NCBI GenBank assembly: GCA_001429555.1
Contig: LMSR01000015.1
Coordinates: 458,410-522,409 of the forward strand
DNA length: 64,000 nucleotides
Source: Nocardioides sp. Soil797
GTDB taxonomy: Bacteria; Actinomycetota; Actinomycetes; Propionibacteriales; Nocardioidaceae
Direction: 5' to 3'
The notes below the pieces were generated by a model. That model saw nothing but the letters and a program-made list of their open reading frames with translations. It searched no databases and was not told the DNA's origin. Positions 39,124 through 48,190 of the stretch are shown here, piece after piece. The position numbers and the translations under genes were made by a program. The number at the start of each line of letters is the position of its first letter. The stretch's first letter is position 1.

Positions 39124-41498
39124 CCGGGCGCCCCAACGGCGCGGGCTCGGTCCCGCTCGTGCTGGCCACGGCGATGACGTCGTGGTTCACGCTCTCGTCG
39201 TGGGGAGGCTTCGTGGAGTCCAACGCGATCTACATGGTGCCGTTGCTGTTCGGGATCGGCCTGATCAGCCTGACCGGCTACCTCTGCCGCTGGGCTCGCT
39301 TCCCCGTGCTCATCACCTCGGCCGCACAGCTGCTGGCGGCCTTCTTGTTCCTCAACGCCGCCCACGGCACTTCGCTTGTCCCGACACCGTCCTCGATCAC
39401 GGCAACCACGCAGGCGTTCGTCGACTCCGTCGAGGCGTTGACCCGCTTCGCCGCACCGGTCCCCCAGGAGATCCACCAGGTGGCCCCGGTGCTGACCTTC
39501 GGCGGCCTGCTCCTCCACATCGTGGTCGACACGATCGCGGTCAGCCTGGCCCGGGTGCCGGTGGCCGGCCTCCCACTCCTGATCATCTACACCCTGCCGG
39601 TGAGCATCCTCGACCGCCCGGTCCACTGGCTGCCGTTCGTGCTCGGCATGGGTGGCTTCCTGCTCATGCTGGGACTCCAGGAAGGCACCCGGATCTCTCG
39701 CTGGGGCAGACAGTTCGGGGCCAGCGAGAACAGCCCCTTCAAGTCGTCGATGAAGACCACCGACGCCCGGCGCCACCCGATTGCGGTCGGTGCCACGGCG
39801 GTCTCGTTGGCGTTGTTCCTTCCGCTGCTCATCCCCACCTTCAGCCTCGACCTGCTGGGCGGCTCCGGCAAGGGTGGCTCGGGTGACCGGGAGGTGCAGA
39901 TCACCAACCCGATGACCGACCTCCGTCGCGACCTGATCCGGGGCCAGGACGTCCCGCTGGTGCGGGTCCGGACCGAGGGTGCGGCGCCCAAGTACGTCCG
40001 ACTGACGGTGCTCACCAAGTTCACCGACCAGGCCTGGACCCCGGGGAAGCGCGACCTGCCTGAGAGCCAGGTCGCTGACGGCCCGATTCCCAACCCGATC
40101 GGCCTGACCGGGCTCTACCCGACCACGACCCGCGACTGGAAGGTCTCGATCACCGAGGACCTGAAGTCCCTGTGGCTGCCCACCCCGATGCGGGTCAAGT
40201 CGGTCTCTGCCAACTCCGACTGGCGCTACGACCGGGACACCCTCGACTTCCATTCGTCCGACGACGACGTGGACACCGCCGGGTTCGACTACTCGCTGAC
40301 CGAACTGATCCCCGAGCTGACCGGGAACGGGTTGGCCGAGGCCCCGCCACCACCTACTGCGATCGCCGACGACTACACCGCACTGCCCTCGCTGCCCCGG
40401 GAGGTGGTCGACATCGCCAAGGAGGTGACCCGGGCAGCGCCCTCCGACTATGAGAAGGCCCAGGCCCTGCAGGACTACTTCCGCGGGCCGCAGTTCACCT
40501 ACTCCACCGACCCTGACCCGGGCAACGGCAGCGACGCCCTCGTGGAGTTCCTCCACGGCAAGGTGGGCTACTGCGAGCAGTTCTCCTCCGCGATGGCCGT
40601 GATGGCGCGCAGCCTCGGCATCCCTGCCCGTGTGGCCGTCGGGCTCCACTACTCCGAGGACGGTCCCAACACCCCCGACGGATACGAGTTCAGCTCCCAC
40701 GACCTCCACGCGTGGCCGGAGCTGTACTTCGAGGGCGCCGGTTGGGTGATCTTCGAGCCGACACCCTCCGACCACATTCCCGGCGTCCCCGGCTACACCG
40801 ACGACCAGGTCAAGGAGGGCGACCTCGACCCGAAGTCCAACGACCCGAAGGCCTCGGAGTCCCCGACCGAGCGGCCCTCGAAGCCCGAGGCGACCCAGGC
40901 CCCGGAGGAGCAGGCCGCCAATGACCACGACCAGGACGACAGCTTCTCCTTGCTCCCCTTCCTGTGGGCGGGCGGAGCAGTGCTCCTGGTGGTCGCGCTC
41001 GCGCTGACTCCGCGGGCACTGCGCAGGTCACGCCGGAGTCGTCGTTGGCGAGCCGGTGATCCAGCCGAGGCCGCGTGGGCCGAACTGCGCGACGTGACCC
41101 GCGACATCGGCCGCCCCTGGCCCGGTGGCCGGTCACCGCGTGTCACCGGCAAGGAGCTGCTCGAGTTCTTCGGCCCGGCCGACGGAACCGACTCCACACG
41201 CCGCCCACGAACCGGCCCCGAGAGCAACCCCGAAGCGACGGATGCACTGCGGGCACTGGTCGAGGCCGTGGAGCGATCACGCTATGCCGACGGCCAGGAC
41301 CCCACCGGCGAAGCCGACCTGCGCGAACTCGTCGCCACCTGCGAGGCGGCATTGCTCGGCGGCGTACCTCCCCGCAATCGCTGGCGAGCCAAGTGGCTCC
41401 CACGATCGGTGCTGTCGTCGGGTGCACGCGCCACGGCTCAGAGCCCCGGTGCTTCGCGGCGCGTCACGACAAGCGGTCCGCTGGACCAGATCTCCTGA
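39120..41498 (+). CDS. Membrane transglutaminase-like protein (TgpA family)
   Basis: The 792-residue protein has about seven membrane helices in residues 10-250 and an extracytoplasmic transglutaminase core. The catalytic triad region reads GKVGYCEQFSSAMAVMARSLGIP (cysteine; quoted in part), SSHDLHAWPELYF (histidine) and WVIFEPTPSD, with Glu where many members have Asp. A Pro/Glu/Ser-rich linker, another membrane helix near residue 620 and a cytoplasmic tail with DUF4129-like helices follow. The ATG overlaps the DUF58 stop by 4 bases. A longer frame-shifted frame from 38508 is an artefact of overlapping reading frames. Confidence 0.9.
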   Translation: MTGRPNGAGSVPLVLATAMTSWFTLSSWGGFVESNAIYMVPLLFGIGLISLTGYLCRWARFPVLITSAAQLLAAFLFLNAAHGTSLVPTPSSITATTQAFVDSVEALTRFAAPVPQEIHQVAPVLTFGGLLLHIVVDTIAVSLARVPVAGLPLLIIYTLPVSILDRPVHWLPFVLGMGGFLLMLGLQEGTRISRWGRQFGASENSPFKSSMKTTDARRHPIAVGATAVSLALFLPLLIPTFSLDLLGGSGKGGSGDREVQITNPMTDLRRDLIRGQDVPLVRVRTEGAAPKYVRLTVLTKFTDQAWTPGKRDLPESQVADGPIPNPIGLTGLYPTTTRDWKVSITEDLKSLWLPTPMRVKSVSANSDWRYDRDTLDFHSSDDDVDTAGFDYSLTELIPELTGNGLAEAPPPPTAIADDYTALPSLPREVVDIAKEVTRAAPSDYEKAQALQDYFRGPQFTYSTDPDPGNGSDALVEFLHGKVGYCEQFSSAMAVMARSLGIPARVAVGLHYSEDGPNTPDGYEFSSHDLHAWPELYFEGAGWVIFEPTPSDHIPGVPGYTDDQVKEGDLDPKSNDPKASESPTERPSKPEATQAPEEQAANDHDQDDSFSLLPFLWAGGAVLLVVALALTPRALRRSRRSRRWRAGDPAEAAWAELRDVTRDIGRPWPGGRSPRVTGKELLEFFGPADGTDSTRRPRTGPESNPEATDALRALVEAVERSRYADGQDPTGEADLRELVATCEAALLGGVPPRNRWRAKWLPRSVLSSGARATAQSPGASRRVTTSGPLDQIS

Positions 41499-41603
41499 TC
41501 GGCGGCCCGGCCCTGGAGAGCGCGTGACATGAACCGGGGCGTTCTGGGGCACTCACGCCCGTCGGGACTTGCCGAGCGGGCGGGCGAAAGTCAGCGCGGA
41601 GAG

Positions 41604-42041
41604 TCAGAAGCCGCCGTTGTCGCGACGGTTGCGCCAGCGCTCCTCGAGGCGCTCCATGAAGGGAGCCGAGGAACCGGAGCGACGCATCTTGGGGCGGTGG
41701 ACCTTGCCACCGTCGACGACACCGAGACCGTGGTGTCGGGTCTCCTTGACGTCACCCTCCTGGGTCGGCTTGGCCCGACCGCGCATGGTGGAGAGGCCGT
41801 ACGTCGCGGAGACCAGCATGATCACGAAGCCGATCACCCCGACCGGGATCATCCGGAAGACAGCGCCGGACATCAGCACCGCGATGCCGATCACGAAGAC
41901 CACCCCGGCAAGGATGGCCCGACGGCGTGCTGCCTGCTTGAAGGAGGTGCCGCGCAGGGTCGAGGCGAACTTGGGGTCCTCTTCGACGAGGGCGCGCTCC
42001 ATCTGCTCGAGCAGACGAAGTTCCTCTTCCGAGAGCGGCAC
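41604..42041 (-). CDS. DUF3040 membrane protein
   Basis: The 145-residue protein begins PLSEEELRLLEQMERALVEEDPKFASTLRG, the DUF3040 signature. Two membrane helices follow (about residues 43-60 and 65-85), with a basic tail rich in Arg. The GTG at 42041 has a strong GGGAGG 4 bases upstream, so the longer ATG at 42086 is rejected. The family is confined to actinobacteria and unexplained; in many genomes it lies between dcw-linked genes and dinB, as here. Confidence 0.9.
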   Translation of the reverse strand: MPLSEEELRLLEQMERALVEEDPKFASTLRGTSFKQAARRRAILAGVVFVIGIAVLMSGAVFRMIPVGVIGFVIMLVSATYGLSTMRGRAKPTQEGDVKETRHHGLGVVDGGKVHRPKMRRSGSSAPFMERLEERWRNRRDNGGF

Positions 42042-42085
42042 GTTTCCTCCCTTTGATCGCGGCGTGGACCGGTGGTCCTGAATCA

Positions 42086-42091
42086 AGTCTA
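42086..42091 (-). promoter_or_regulatory. -10 box for the DUF3040 gene
   Basis: TAGACT on the minus strand would start a transcript near 42079, with a leader of about 38 bases that carries the GGGAGG ribosome site. Confidence 0.45.
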
Positions 42092-42138
42092 GGCAGCGCG
42101 GGCCGAAGGTGGTAGTCGGTAGCCAAAATTGCTTGACA

Positions 42139-43323
42139 TCAATTGATCAGGCTGGCCGGCCGCACTGCCGCCGTACCAAATCGCCGGGTCGCCCGATCGA
42201 CCGCGCGGTCGGCCTCGGCCCAGCTCCGCTCACGCTCGCCGAGCACCAACTGCCGGTGCACCGTGTGCCTGGGAACCAGCCCCTCCACGCGGACGCCGAC
42301 CAGCCTCACCCGCGCACGCTGCAGGCCGAGGGAGTCGAAGAGCCGGGTCGCGGTGCGGTGGATCTCCTGGGTCACGTCGGTCGCCTCGGGCAGGGTCTTC
42401 GACCGGGTGATGGTGGTGAAGTCGGCGAAGCGCACGCGCAAGGTGATCGTGCGACCAGCGACCCGGGCGCTGCGCATCCGGCCGGACACCTTGGCCGCCA
42501 GCCGCAACACCTCGCGCAGGATCACCGCCCGGTCGTCGGTGTCGTGGGCGAAGGTCTCATCGGCGCCCATGCTCTTGTCGGGCTCCTGGGTGTGCCGGCG
42601 CGGAGTGAGGGTGCGGCGGTCGTTGCCCCAGGCCAGGTCGTGCAACTGGCTGCCAAGACCAGCACCGACCGCCCGCTGCAGGGTGCGCAACGGGGTGTTG
42701 GCCACGTCGCCGACCGTGTGCAGGCCGAGCCGCTGCAGCATCTCGGCGGTCTTCTCCCCCACCCCCCACAGCTCCACCACGTCGAGGGGGTGCAGGAAGG
42801 AGGTGACCCTGTGCGGCGGCACCACCACGACCCCGTCGGGCTTGGCCCGGCGACTGGCCAGCTTGGCCACCGAGACGGAGGCCGCGATCCCGACCGAGCA
42901 CGTGATGCGTTGCTCGTCGTGGATCCGGGCTCGCAGCATCTCGGCGATCGTCACCGGAGACCCGAGCCGCCTGATGGAGCCACTGACATCGAGGAACGCC
43001 TCGTCCAGTGACATCGCCTCTACCACCGGGGTGACCTGGCGGAAGGTCTCCATCACCGAGGACGACACCGTGCTGAACGCGTCGTAGTCAGGACTGATCA
43101 CCACTGCTTGCGGGCAGGCACGCCTGGCGCGAGTCATCGGCATCGCCGAACGTACGCCGTGTTCTCGGGCCAGGTAGTTCGCCGAGAGCACCACGCCACG
43201 GTGGCCTCCCCCGACGATGACTGGTATGTCGACCAGATCCGGGCGGTCCCGGATCATCACCGACGCATAGAACGCATCCATGTCGATGTGGAGCAGGTGG
43301 CAGCCCGCGGAGAGGTCGGTCAT
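42139..43323 (-). CDS. dinB: DNA polymerase IV (Y family)
   Basis: This is a translesion polymerase of 394 residues. Catalytic motifs are LHIDMDAFYASV and EAMSLDEAFLDVSG. SVGIAASVSVAKLAS lies in the palm, ELWGVGEKTAEMLQRLGLHTVGD forms the thumb, and the little-finger domain follows. The C-terminal end after about residue 360 lacks a visible beta-clamp motif of the usual QLxLF form, but QLVLGE is close. It has no SOS box of the type found upstream of the dnaE2 operon. Confidence 0.95.
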   Translation of the reverse strand: MTDLSAGCHLLHIDMDAFYASVMIRDRPDLVDIPVIVGGGHRGVVLSANYLAREHGVRSAMPMTRARRACPQAVVISPDYDAFSTVSSSVMETFRQVTPVVEAMSLDEAFLDVSGSIRRLGSPVTIAEMLRARIHDEQRITCSVGIAASVSVAKLASRRAKPDGVVVVPPHRVTSFLHPLDVVELWGVGEKTAEMLQRLGLHTVGDVANTPLRTLQRAVGAGLGSQLHDLAWGNDRRTLTPRRHTQEPDKSMGADETFAHDTDDRAVILREVLRLAAKVSGRMRSARVAGRTITLRVRFADFTTITRSKTLPEATDVTQEIHRTATRLFDSLGLQRARVRLVGVRVEGLVPRHTVHRQLVLGERERSWAEADRAVDRATRRFGTAAVRPASLIN

Positions 43324-43364
43324 CGCGACCGCCCCGGCCTCGAGCCAGGCGTGAGCAGAGGCTC

Positions 43365-43409
43365 ATCGTGGAACATCCCAGTCACCTGGTGACTGGGATG
43401 TTCCACGAT
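43365..43409. repeat. Perfect 45-base palindrome between dinB and the methyltransferase gene
   Basis: Two perfect 22-base arms (43365-43386 and 43388-43409) meet at a single central T. The arms begin ATCGTGGAACATCCCAG. It lies 42 bases before the dinB ATG and 91 bases past the methyltransferase stop. Only a modest purine/pyrimidine bias follows it, with no T run, so it is not a standard terminator. No second copy is seen in the window. Confidence 0.85.
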
Positions 43410-43500
43410 CAGGTCGGTGTCGGCAGCACTGACGCACGACAACGCCGCCGGGGCGCCCGGATGGTGGCGCGCAGCAACCGAGAGACCGGCGGCTCCGGGG

Positions 43501-44211
43501 TCAGTGGGTGGCGAGCACGTGCACCTGGGTCGCGAGCGGCAGGTACTCGGGCCGGGAGGCCACCTCCTGCTCGAGAGCGACCAGTGCCTGCGTGGCACCT
43601 GGCTCGAGGTCGAGCAGGGACCCGGGCACCAGGTCGGCGAAGACCCGGATGCCGTGCACCGACACTGTGCTGAAGCCGGCTCCGGCGAGCAGCCCGGTGA
43701 TCTCGTCGCTGGTGAAGCGGTGCCCGGCCTTGCCGACCGTCTCACCGGAGAGGATGGCCTTGGCCTGGCCGAAGTGGCCGGCCATCGCCCGGGCCACCAC
43801 GGCAGCGTGGCGCTGGGCGACCAAGAGGCTGAGGGATCCGCCGGGACGGAGCACCCGGGCCAGGGTGGCCAGGGCGGCGCCGGGGTCTTCGACGACCTCG
43901 AGGACCCCGTGGCACAGGACCACGTCGAAGCTGGCCTCCTCGACCGCGTCGAGCAGGCTGGACAGCTCACCCTGCTGACCGGTGACCCGGTCGGCGACGC
44001 CGAACTCCTGGGCGCGGCGGCCGAGGGCAGCAAGGGCGTCGGGGCTGGGGTCGACCACGGAGACCCGGTGGCCCTGCTCCGCAACGCGTACGGCGAAGCC
44101 ACCGGTGCCACCGCCGATGTCGAGCACGTCACAGGGTTCGGCGAGAACGCCGCGCAGGGAGTCCCAGACGACGGCAGTGCGGGCAGCGCCTCGGCGTTCA
44201 CTGGCAGACAT
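43501..44211 (-). CDS. Class I SAM-dependent methyltransferase
   Basis: The 236-residue protein has the SAM-binding motif VLDIGGGTGGFAVRVAEQGHRVSVVD, quoted here only to mark residues 30-55, then FDVVLCHGVLEVVEDPGAAL and LRPGGSLSLLVAQRH. The segment GQAKAILSGETVGKAG and RFTSDEITGLLAGAGF resemble ubiquinone/biotin-type and CmoA-like small-molecule or tRNA methyltransferases, so the substrate is open. The ATG at 44211 has a TAGGCT box 7 bases upstream; a longer upstream frame is not favoured. Confidence 0.85.
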   Translation of the reverse strand: MSASERRGAARTAVVWDSLRGVLAEPCDVLDIGGGTGGFAVRVAEQGHRVSVVDPSPDALAALGRRAQEFGVADRVTGQQGELSSLLDAVEEASFDVVLCHGVLEVVEDPGAALATLARVLRPGGSLSLLVAQRHAAVVARAMAGHFGQAKAILSGETVGKAGHRFTSDEITGLLAGAGFSTVSVHGIRVFADLVPGSLLDLEPGATQALVALEQEVASRPEYLPLATQVHVLATH

Positions 44212-44218
44212 GACTCCC

Positions 44219-44224
44219 AGCCTA
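44219..44224 (-). promoter_or_regulatory. Leaderless-type -10 box for the methyltransferase gene
   Basis: TAGGCT on the minus strand ends 7 bases before the ATG at 44211, in the 76-base gap after dnaE2. It would uncouple this gene from the SOS operon. Confidence 0.5.
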
Positions 44225-44287
44225 GATGAGTCACTCCCGAGGAAGTTGCCTGACTCGCGACTCTCCGCACCTCGACCAGCCACCTTC

Positions 44288-47200
44288 TCATCCGGCACTC
44301 CCCGGGCTCCGGTGCCACAACTTGCGGTCGGCCACGATGTCGGAGCCTCGGGACGTCGGTCCTCCGGCTGGCTTGATGTCGGAGTAGGGCGACATCCGGA
44401 AGCCGCTGGTGTGCACCAGCACCCGCTGATGACTTGGGTTCTCGGGTCCCTCCTCACCTTGGCCGGGCACCTCGGCCATCAGCTCCTTCACCGCTTCGAC
44501 TCCCCCGGCCCGCCACACGGCGTACAGCTCGGGGAGCTCCCAGCAGCCGGTGGCGCGCACGGAGACTCCTCGACGACCGGTACGGCGCAGCTCACCGCGC
44601 ACCACCAGCAGCCAGGAGTGGAAGACGGTGGCCGCGCAGGGACCCTGGGCGTCTTCGAAGAAGGTGGCGTCGACCGGCCCGGTGGAGTCGTCGAGGGTCA
44701 GGAAGATGACCCGACGGCCTGAGCGGATCGGCGGGGTCTGGGTGGCCACCTTGACCCCCGCGACCAGCAACTCGGACCGACTGCGCTGGGCCAGGAGGTC
44801 CTTGCTGCGCACCACCCCGAGGTCGTCGAGGAAGTCGGCATAGTTGTCGATCACGTGGGCGGTGACGTCGAGGCCGAGGATCTCCAGCTCGGCCTTCATC
44901 CGCTCGTGCACGTCCATCTCGGGGAGTCCGCTGGCCTCTCCGTCGCCGGGTTCGTCACCGAGGTCAAGGGTGAGCTGGACGCTGGTGACCGGGCGCGGTG
45001 CCCTGGTCGCCCGGGACTGGGCCGCGGCCTTGGCCCACACCCCGGCCGAGGCGAGTGAGTGGCGCTCCGCGGCCGGCGACTCCTCCCGTACCAGTGGGTC
45101 ACTGCTGCTGCGCTCGGCCGCCTGCTCGGCGCGCTCCTGGGCCGGACTCTTCGCGGCCGGTGTCAATCCCTTGGAGGCCAGGCCACGGCCCCGCGTCGAC
45201 GCCCGCGTCACCGATCTGGCCAGACGATCGAGCTCGGCGACCTGCAACAACAGGTCGCGCCGGGTCACCGCACCTCGACGGCGTACGTCGTGGGGCGCCC
45301 CGATCCGGTAGATGGAGTCGAAGGCACCGGCCAGCACGAGTCGTTCGCACACCGGCCGGGAGACGTGGGTGCGGTGCCAGAAGTCGCTCAGGGAGTGGAA
45401 CGGACGAGAGCTGGTGATGCGCTCGACCTCTCCTTCGTTGATGCCCTTGACCTCCGAGAGCGCGAGCCGGATGCCGTAGGCGGCCTCGACCGATTCCGAC
45501 GGCTCGTCGTCGGTCGGGACGCGCTCGACGGTGAAGGTCTTCTCACTGTGGTTCACGTCGAGGCCGAGCACGGTGATGCCGAACTGACGGGCGTCGTCGA
45601 GGATCAGCCGCTTGGGGTACATCCCCGGGTCGTGGGTGAGCACGCCGGAGAGGAAGTGTGCCGGCCAGTGCGCCTTCAGCCAGGCCGACTGGTAGGTCGG
45701 CAACGCGAACGCGGCCGCGTGGGCCTTGCAGAACCCGAACGACGCGAAGGCTTCGAGGATCTTCCAGATCTGTTCGGCGACCCGGGTGGTGTAGCCGAGC
45801 TCCAGACAGCGTGGGAAGAACCAGAGTTTCGTGTCTGCCATGCCCTCGGTGTCGCCCAGCGCCCGCCGCTTCTCGTCGGCCTCGGCGTAGGTCACCCCGG
45901 CGAACCGGGCGATGATCTCGATGACCTGCTCGTGGAAGACCACCACGCCGTGGGTCTGGCCGAGGATCGGCCTGAGGTCGTCGTGGAGGTACGACGGCAT
46001 CTTCCAGCCCTGCTTGGCGTTGAGGTAGGGCGTGATCATGTCGCTCTTGACCGGTCCGGGTCGGAACAGCGAGATGTCGGTGATGATGTCGGCGAAGCTG
46101 TCGATGCCGGACTTGCCGACCAGCTCACGCTGGCCCGGCGACTCGATCTGGAAGACCCCCAGCGTCTTGGAGTCACTGATCATCTCGAAGGTCGTGTCGT
46201 CGTCGAAGGGGACCTCGGCCTCGCTGTCGAGATCGATGTCGACGTCGTCGACCCGCTTGATCTCGGTCAGCGCGTGGGCCATCGCCGACTGCATGCGGAT
46301 GCCCAGCACGTCGAGCTTGAGCAGGCCCAGGTCTTCGACGTCGTCCTTGTCGAACTGGCTCATCGGGTAGCCGGCATGGCTGGCCTCCACCGGTGTGCGG
46401 TCGAGCAGCGTCGTGTCGGAGAGCAGCACGCCACAGGGGTGCATCGCGATGTGGCGAGGAAGCCCGTCGAGGCGTTCGACGAGACGGAACAGCAGGTCAA
46501 GGCGTTCCTCCCCCAGACCCGACGCGCGCAGCTCGGGCAGGTCCTTCAACGCCATCCGCGCGTCACGAGCCCGGATGTGGGGAAACGCCTTGGCGATCGC
46601 ATCGGTCTCCCCGGGTGGCATGCCGAGGGCAGCACCGACGTCACGGACCGCGTGGCGCACCCGGTAGGTCTCCATCATCGAGACCGCCACGCACCGCTCG
46701 CCGCCGTACTTGTCGAGGATCGCGTCGTAGACCTCGAGCCGCCGCGCAGACTCGACGTCGACGTCGATGTCGGGCAGGTCCTTGCGCAGTGGCGAGAGGA
46801 ACCGCTCCATCAGCAGGCCGTGGCGGATCGGGTCGACGCCGGAGACCCCGAGCAGGTAGTTGACCAGGCTGCCGGCGCCCGAGCCGCGCGCCGCCACCCG
46901 GACCTGCATCTCGCGGATCAGGTCGACCACGTCACCGACGGTGAGGAAGTACGACGCGTAGCCGAGCTCTCGGATCATCTCCAGCTCGTCGTCTAGTCGC
47001 TTCCAGATGCGTTGGCGGGGCGCGTTGCCGTAGCGCCACCCGATCGCTGCCTCGCACCTGGCTCGCAGCATCCCGTCAGCAGCACTGCTCCCCGGTGGTC
47101 GAGGAGGGCGGTTTGCGCCCGCCCGCTGCGCGGCCTCCTCAGGAACCGTCTCGAAACCACGTCCCACGTCGAACTCCGGAAAATGGATCTCGCCCAGCCC

Positions 47201-48190
47201 CAGGTCATCCTTCGGGTCGAGCAGGCACCGATCGGCGACCTGGCGGGTGCGCGCGAGGAGGTCTCGCGCCTCGCGCGCACCCAGACCGGCGTGGCGGCAG
47301 ATCTCCTCGGCCACCTCGTGCATCTGCTTGCCGGACTTGAGGAAGCCCTCGGCGTTGCCGCGGAATCCGTGCGGGCCGATGCGGGACAGCCCGGCCGAGC
47401 CGAGCGGGACGAGGGTGCGGGCTGCGTCGAGGACGTCGACGGTCGGGGCGTCGAGCCGGTCGGCGTACCTGACCGCGTTGGTCAGCAGCACCGGGAGCCC
47501 GGCGGCGCGGGCCACCCCGGCCATGCGGGCGGCATGGGGCGTCGACCCCGGGCCGTGCCCCGGCAGACGGTGGGAGGTCACCTCGACGACCAGGTTGCCG
47601 GACGGCACGATCTCGCGCCACCGGTCGAGGACCTCGCGAGCGTGGTCGTCGCGACGCCACGTGGCTGCCTCCCCCAGGGTCGAGGACGGCCCGAGCAGCA
47701 CGACTACGTCGTCCCCGAGGTGTTCGGCGATCAGCTCCGGCGTGGTCACCGGTCGCCCACGCTCGCCGGCCAGGTGGGTGGCCGAGACCAGTCGGCAGAT
47801 CGCTGCCCAACCGGCCTTGCCCGAGGCCAGGAACACCGCACGGGGCAGCCCCTGCTCGCGGAACGCGCCACCTCGCACCGGCGTACGTGGGCGCCCTGCC
47901 CGGACGTCATACGCTCCGGTCGCCCGGACAACCGGGCCGTATGACGTTGCGGGGGCGGAGTAGGCGAGGTCGACCCCCAGCACCGGCCGGATCCCGGCCT
48001 GCTGGCAGGCCTTGACGAACCGCACTGCGCCATAGGTGCCGTTGCGGTCGGTCAACGCGAGCGTGTCCATCTCCTGCTCGAGGGCGCGCTCGACCAGCAC
48101 GTGGGGGTGGCTTGCGCCGTACTGGAGCGAGTGGCCCGAGGCCACGTGGAGATGGACGAACGGGTCAGGCACTTCTCCCGGCCTGCTCAT
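44288..48190 (-). CDS. dnaE2: Error-prone DNA polymerase DnaE2 (ImuC) with in-frame repeat insertions
   Basis: This C-family polymerase does damage-induced mutagenic synthesis. The PHP-like start is FVHLHVASGHSLQYG, where some metal-binding histidines of DnaE are replaced. The palm has LPDIDVDVESARR, and GSGAGSLVNYLLGVSGVDP, GFCKAHAAAFALPTYQSAWLK and the DnaE2 ending SPYSDIKPAG…LWHRSPGSAG are present. At 1300 residues it is longer than M. tuberculosis DnaE2 (about 1080). Residues 81-97 are encoded by a family-A palindrome and residues 344-366 by a family-B one; a Ser/Ala/Glu-rich insert lies near residues 1030-1090. The ATG at 48190 overlaps the HEPN gene by 26 bases. It is last in an SOS operon. 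Confidence 0.94.
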   Translation of the reverse strand: MSRPGEVPDPFVHLHVASGHSLQYGASHPHVLVERALEQEMDTLALTDRNGTYGAVRFVKACQQAGIRPVLGVDLAYSAPATSYGPVVRATGAYDVRAGRPRTPVRGGAFREQGLPRAVFLASGKAGWAAICRLVSATHLAGERGRPVTTPELIAEHLGDDVVVLLGPSSTLGEAATWRRDDHAREVLDRWREIVPSGNLVVEVTSHRLPGHGPGSTPHAARMAGVARAAGLPVLLTNAVRYADRLDAPTVDVLDAARTLVPLGSAGLSRIGPHGFRGNAEGFLKSGKQMHEVAEEICRHAGLGAREARDLLARTRQVADRCLLDPKDDLGLGEIHFPEFDVGRGFETVPEEAAQRAGANRPPRPPGSSAADGMLRARCEAAIGWRYGNAPRQRIWKRLDDELEMIRELGYASYFLTVGDVVDLIREMQVRVAARGSGAGSLVNYLLGVSGVDPIRHGLLMERFLSPLRKDLPDIDVDVESARRLEVYDAILDKYGGERCVAVSMMETYRVRHAVRDVGAALGMPPGETDAIAKAFPHIRARDARMALKDLPELRASGLGEERLDLLFRLVERLDGLPRHIAMHPCGVLLSDTTLLDRTPVEASHAGYPMSQFDKDDVEDLGLLKLDVLGIRMQSAMAHALTEIKRVDDVDIDLDSEAEVPFDDDTTFEMISDSKTLGVFQIESPGQRELVGKSGIDSFADIITDISLFRPGPVKSDMITPYLNAKQGWKMPSYLHDDLRPILGQTHGVVVFHEQVIEIIARFAGVTYAEADEKRRALGDTEGMADTKLWFFPRCLELGYTTRVAEQIWKILEAFASFGFCKAHAAAFALPTYQSAWLKAHWPAHFLSGVLTHDPGMYPKRLILDDARQFGITVLGLDVNHSEKTFTVERVPTDDEPSESVEAAYGIRLALSEVKGINEGEVERITSSRPFHSLSDFWHRTHVSRPVCERLVLAGAFDSIYRIGAPHDVRRRGAVTRRDLLLQVAELDRLARSVTRASTRGRGLASKGLTPAAKSPAQERAEQAAERSSSDPLVREESPAAERHSLASAGVWAKAAAQSRATRAPRPVTSVQLTLDLGDEPGDGEASGLPEMDVHERMKAELEILGLDVTAHVIDNYADFLDDLGVVRSKDLLAQRSRSELLVAGVKVATQTPPIRSGRRVIFLTLDDSTGPVDATFFEDAQGPCAATVFHSWLLVVRGELRRTGRRGVSVRATGCWELPELYAVWRAGGVEAVKELMAEVPGQGEEGPENPSHQRVLVHTSGFRMSPYSDIKPAGGPTSRGSDIVADRKLWHRSPGSAG
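47094..47160. repeat. Family-B palindromic repeat, copy 2 (inside dnaE2)
   Basis: The ends are GGTGGTCGAGGAGG (from 47094) and CCGTCTCGAAACCAC (to 47160), inverted relative to each other. The middle contains GCGCCCGCCCGCTGCGCGG. On the coding strand it supplies GFETVPEEAAQRAG and RPPRPPG to DnaE2 without breaking the frame. Confidence 0.75.
47903..47948. repeat. Family-A palindromic repeat, copy 2 (inside dnaE2)
   Basis: Arms GACGTCATACG (47903-47913) and CGTATGACGTT (47938-47948) pair over 11 positions with one G-T. Between them CCGGTCGCCCGG and AACCGGG match copies 1 and 3. On the dnaE2 strand it codes for SYGPVVRATGAYDV. Confidence 0.8.

Noticed and set aside
41535..41562. A GGGCGT/ACGCCC hairpin after the transglutaminase gene as a terminator
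   Set aside because: The stem is only 6 bp with a 12-base loop and no T run, so it is too weak to call.
43324..43500. Short coding frames on both strands across the perfect palindrome
   Set aside because: They arise from the symmetry of the palindrome and lack ribosome sites or conservation-like sequence.
45059..46996. A 645-residue plus-strand frame opposite dnaE2
   Set aside because: Antisense shadow of dnaE2; low-complexity product without motifs.
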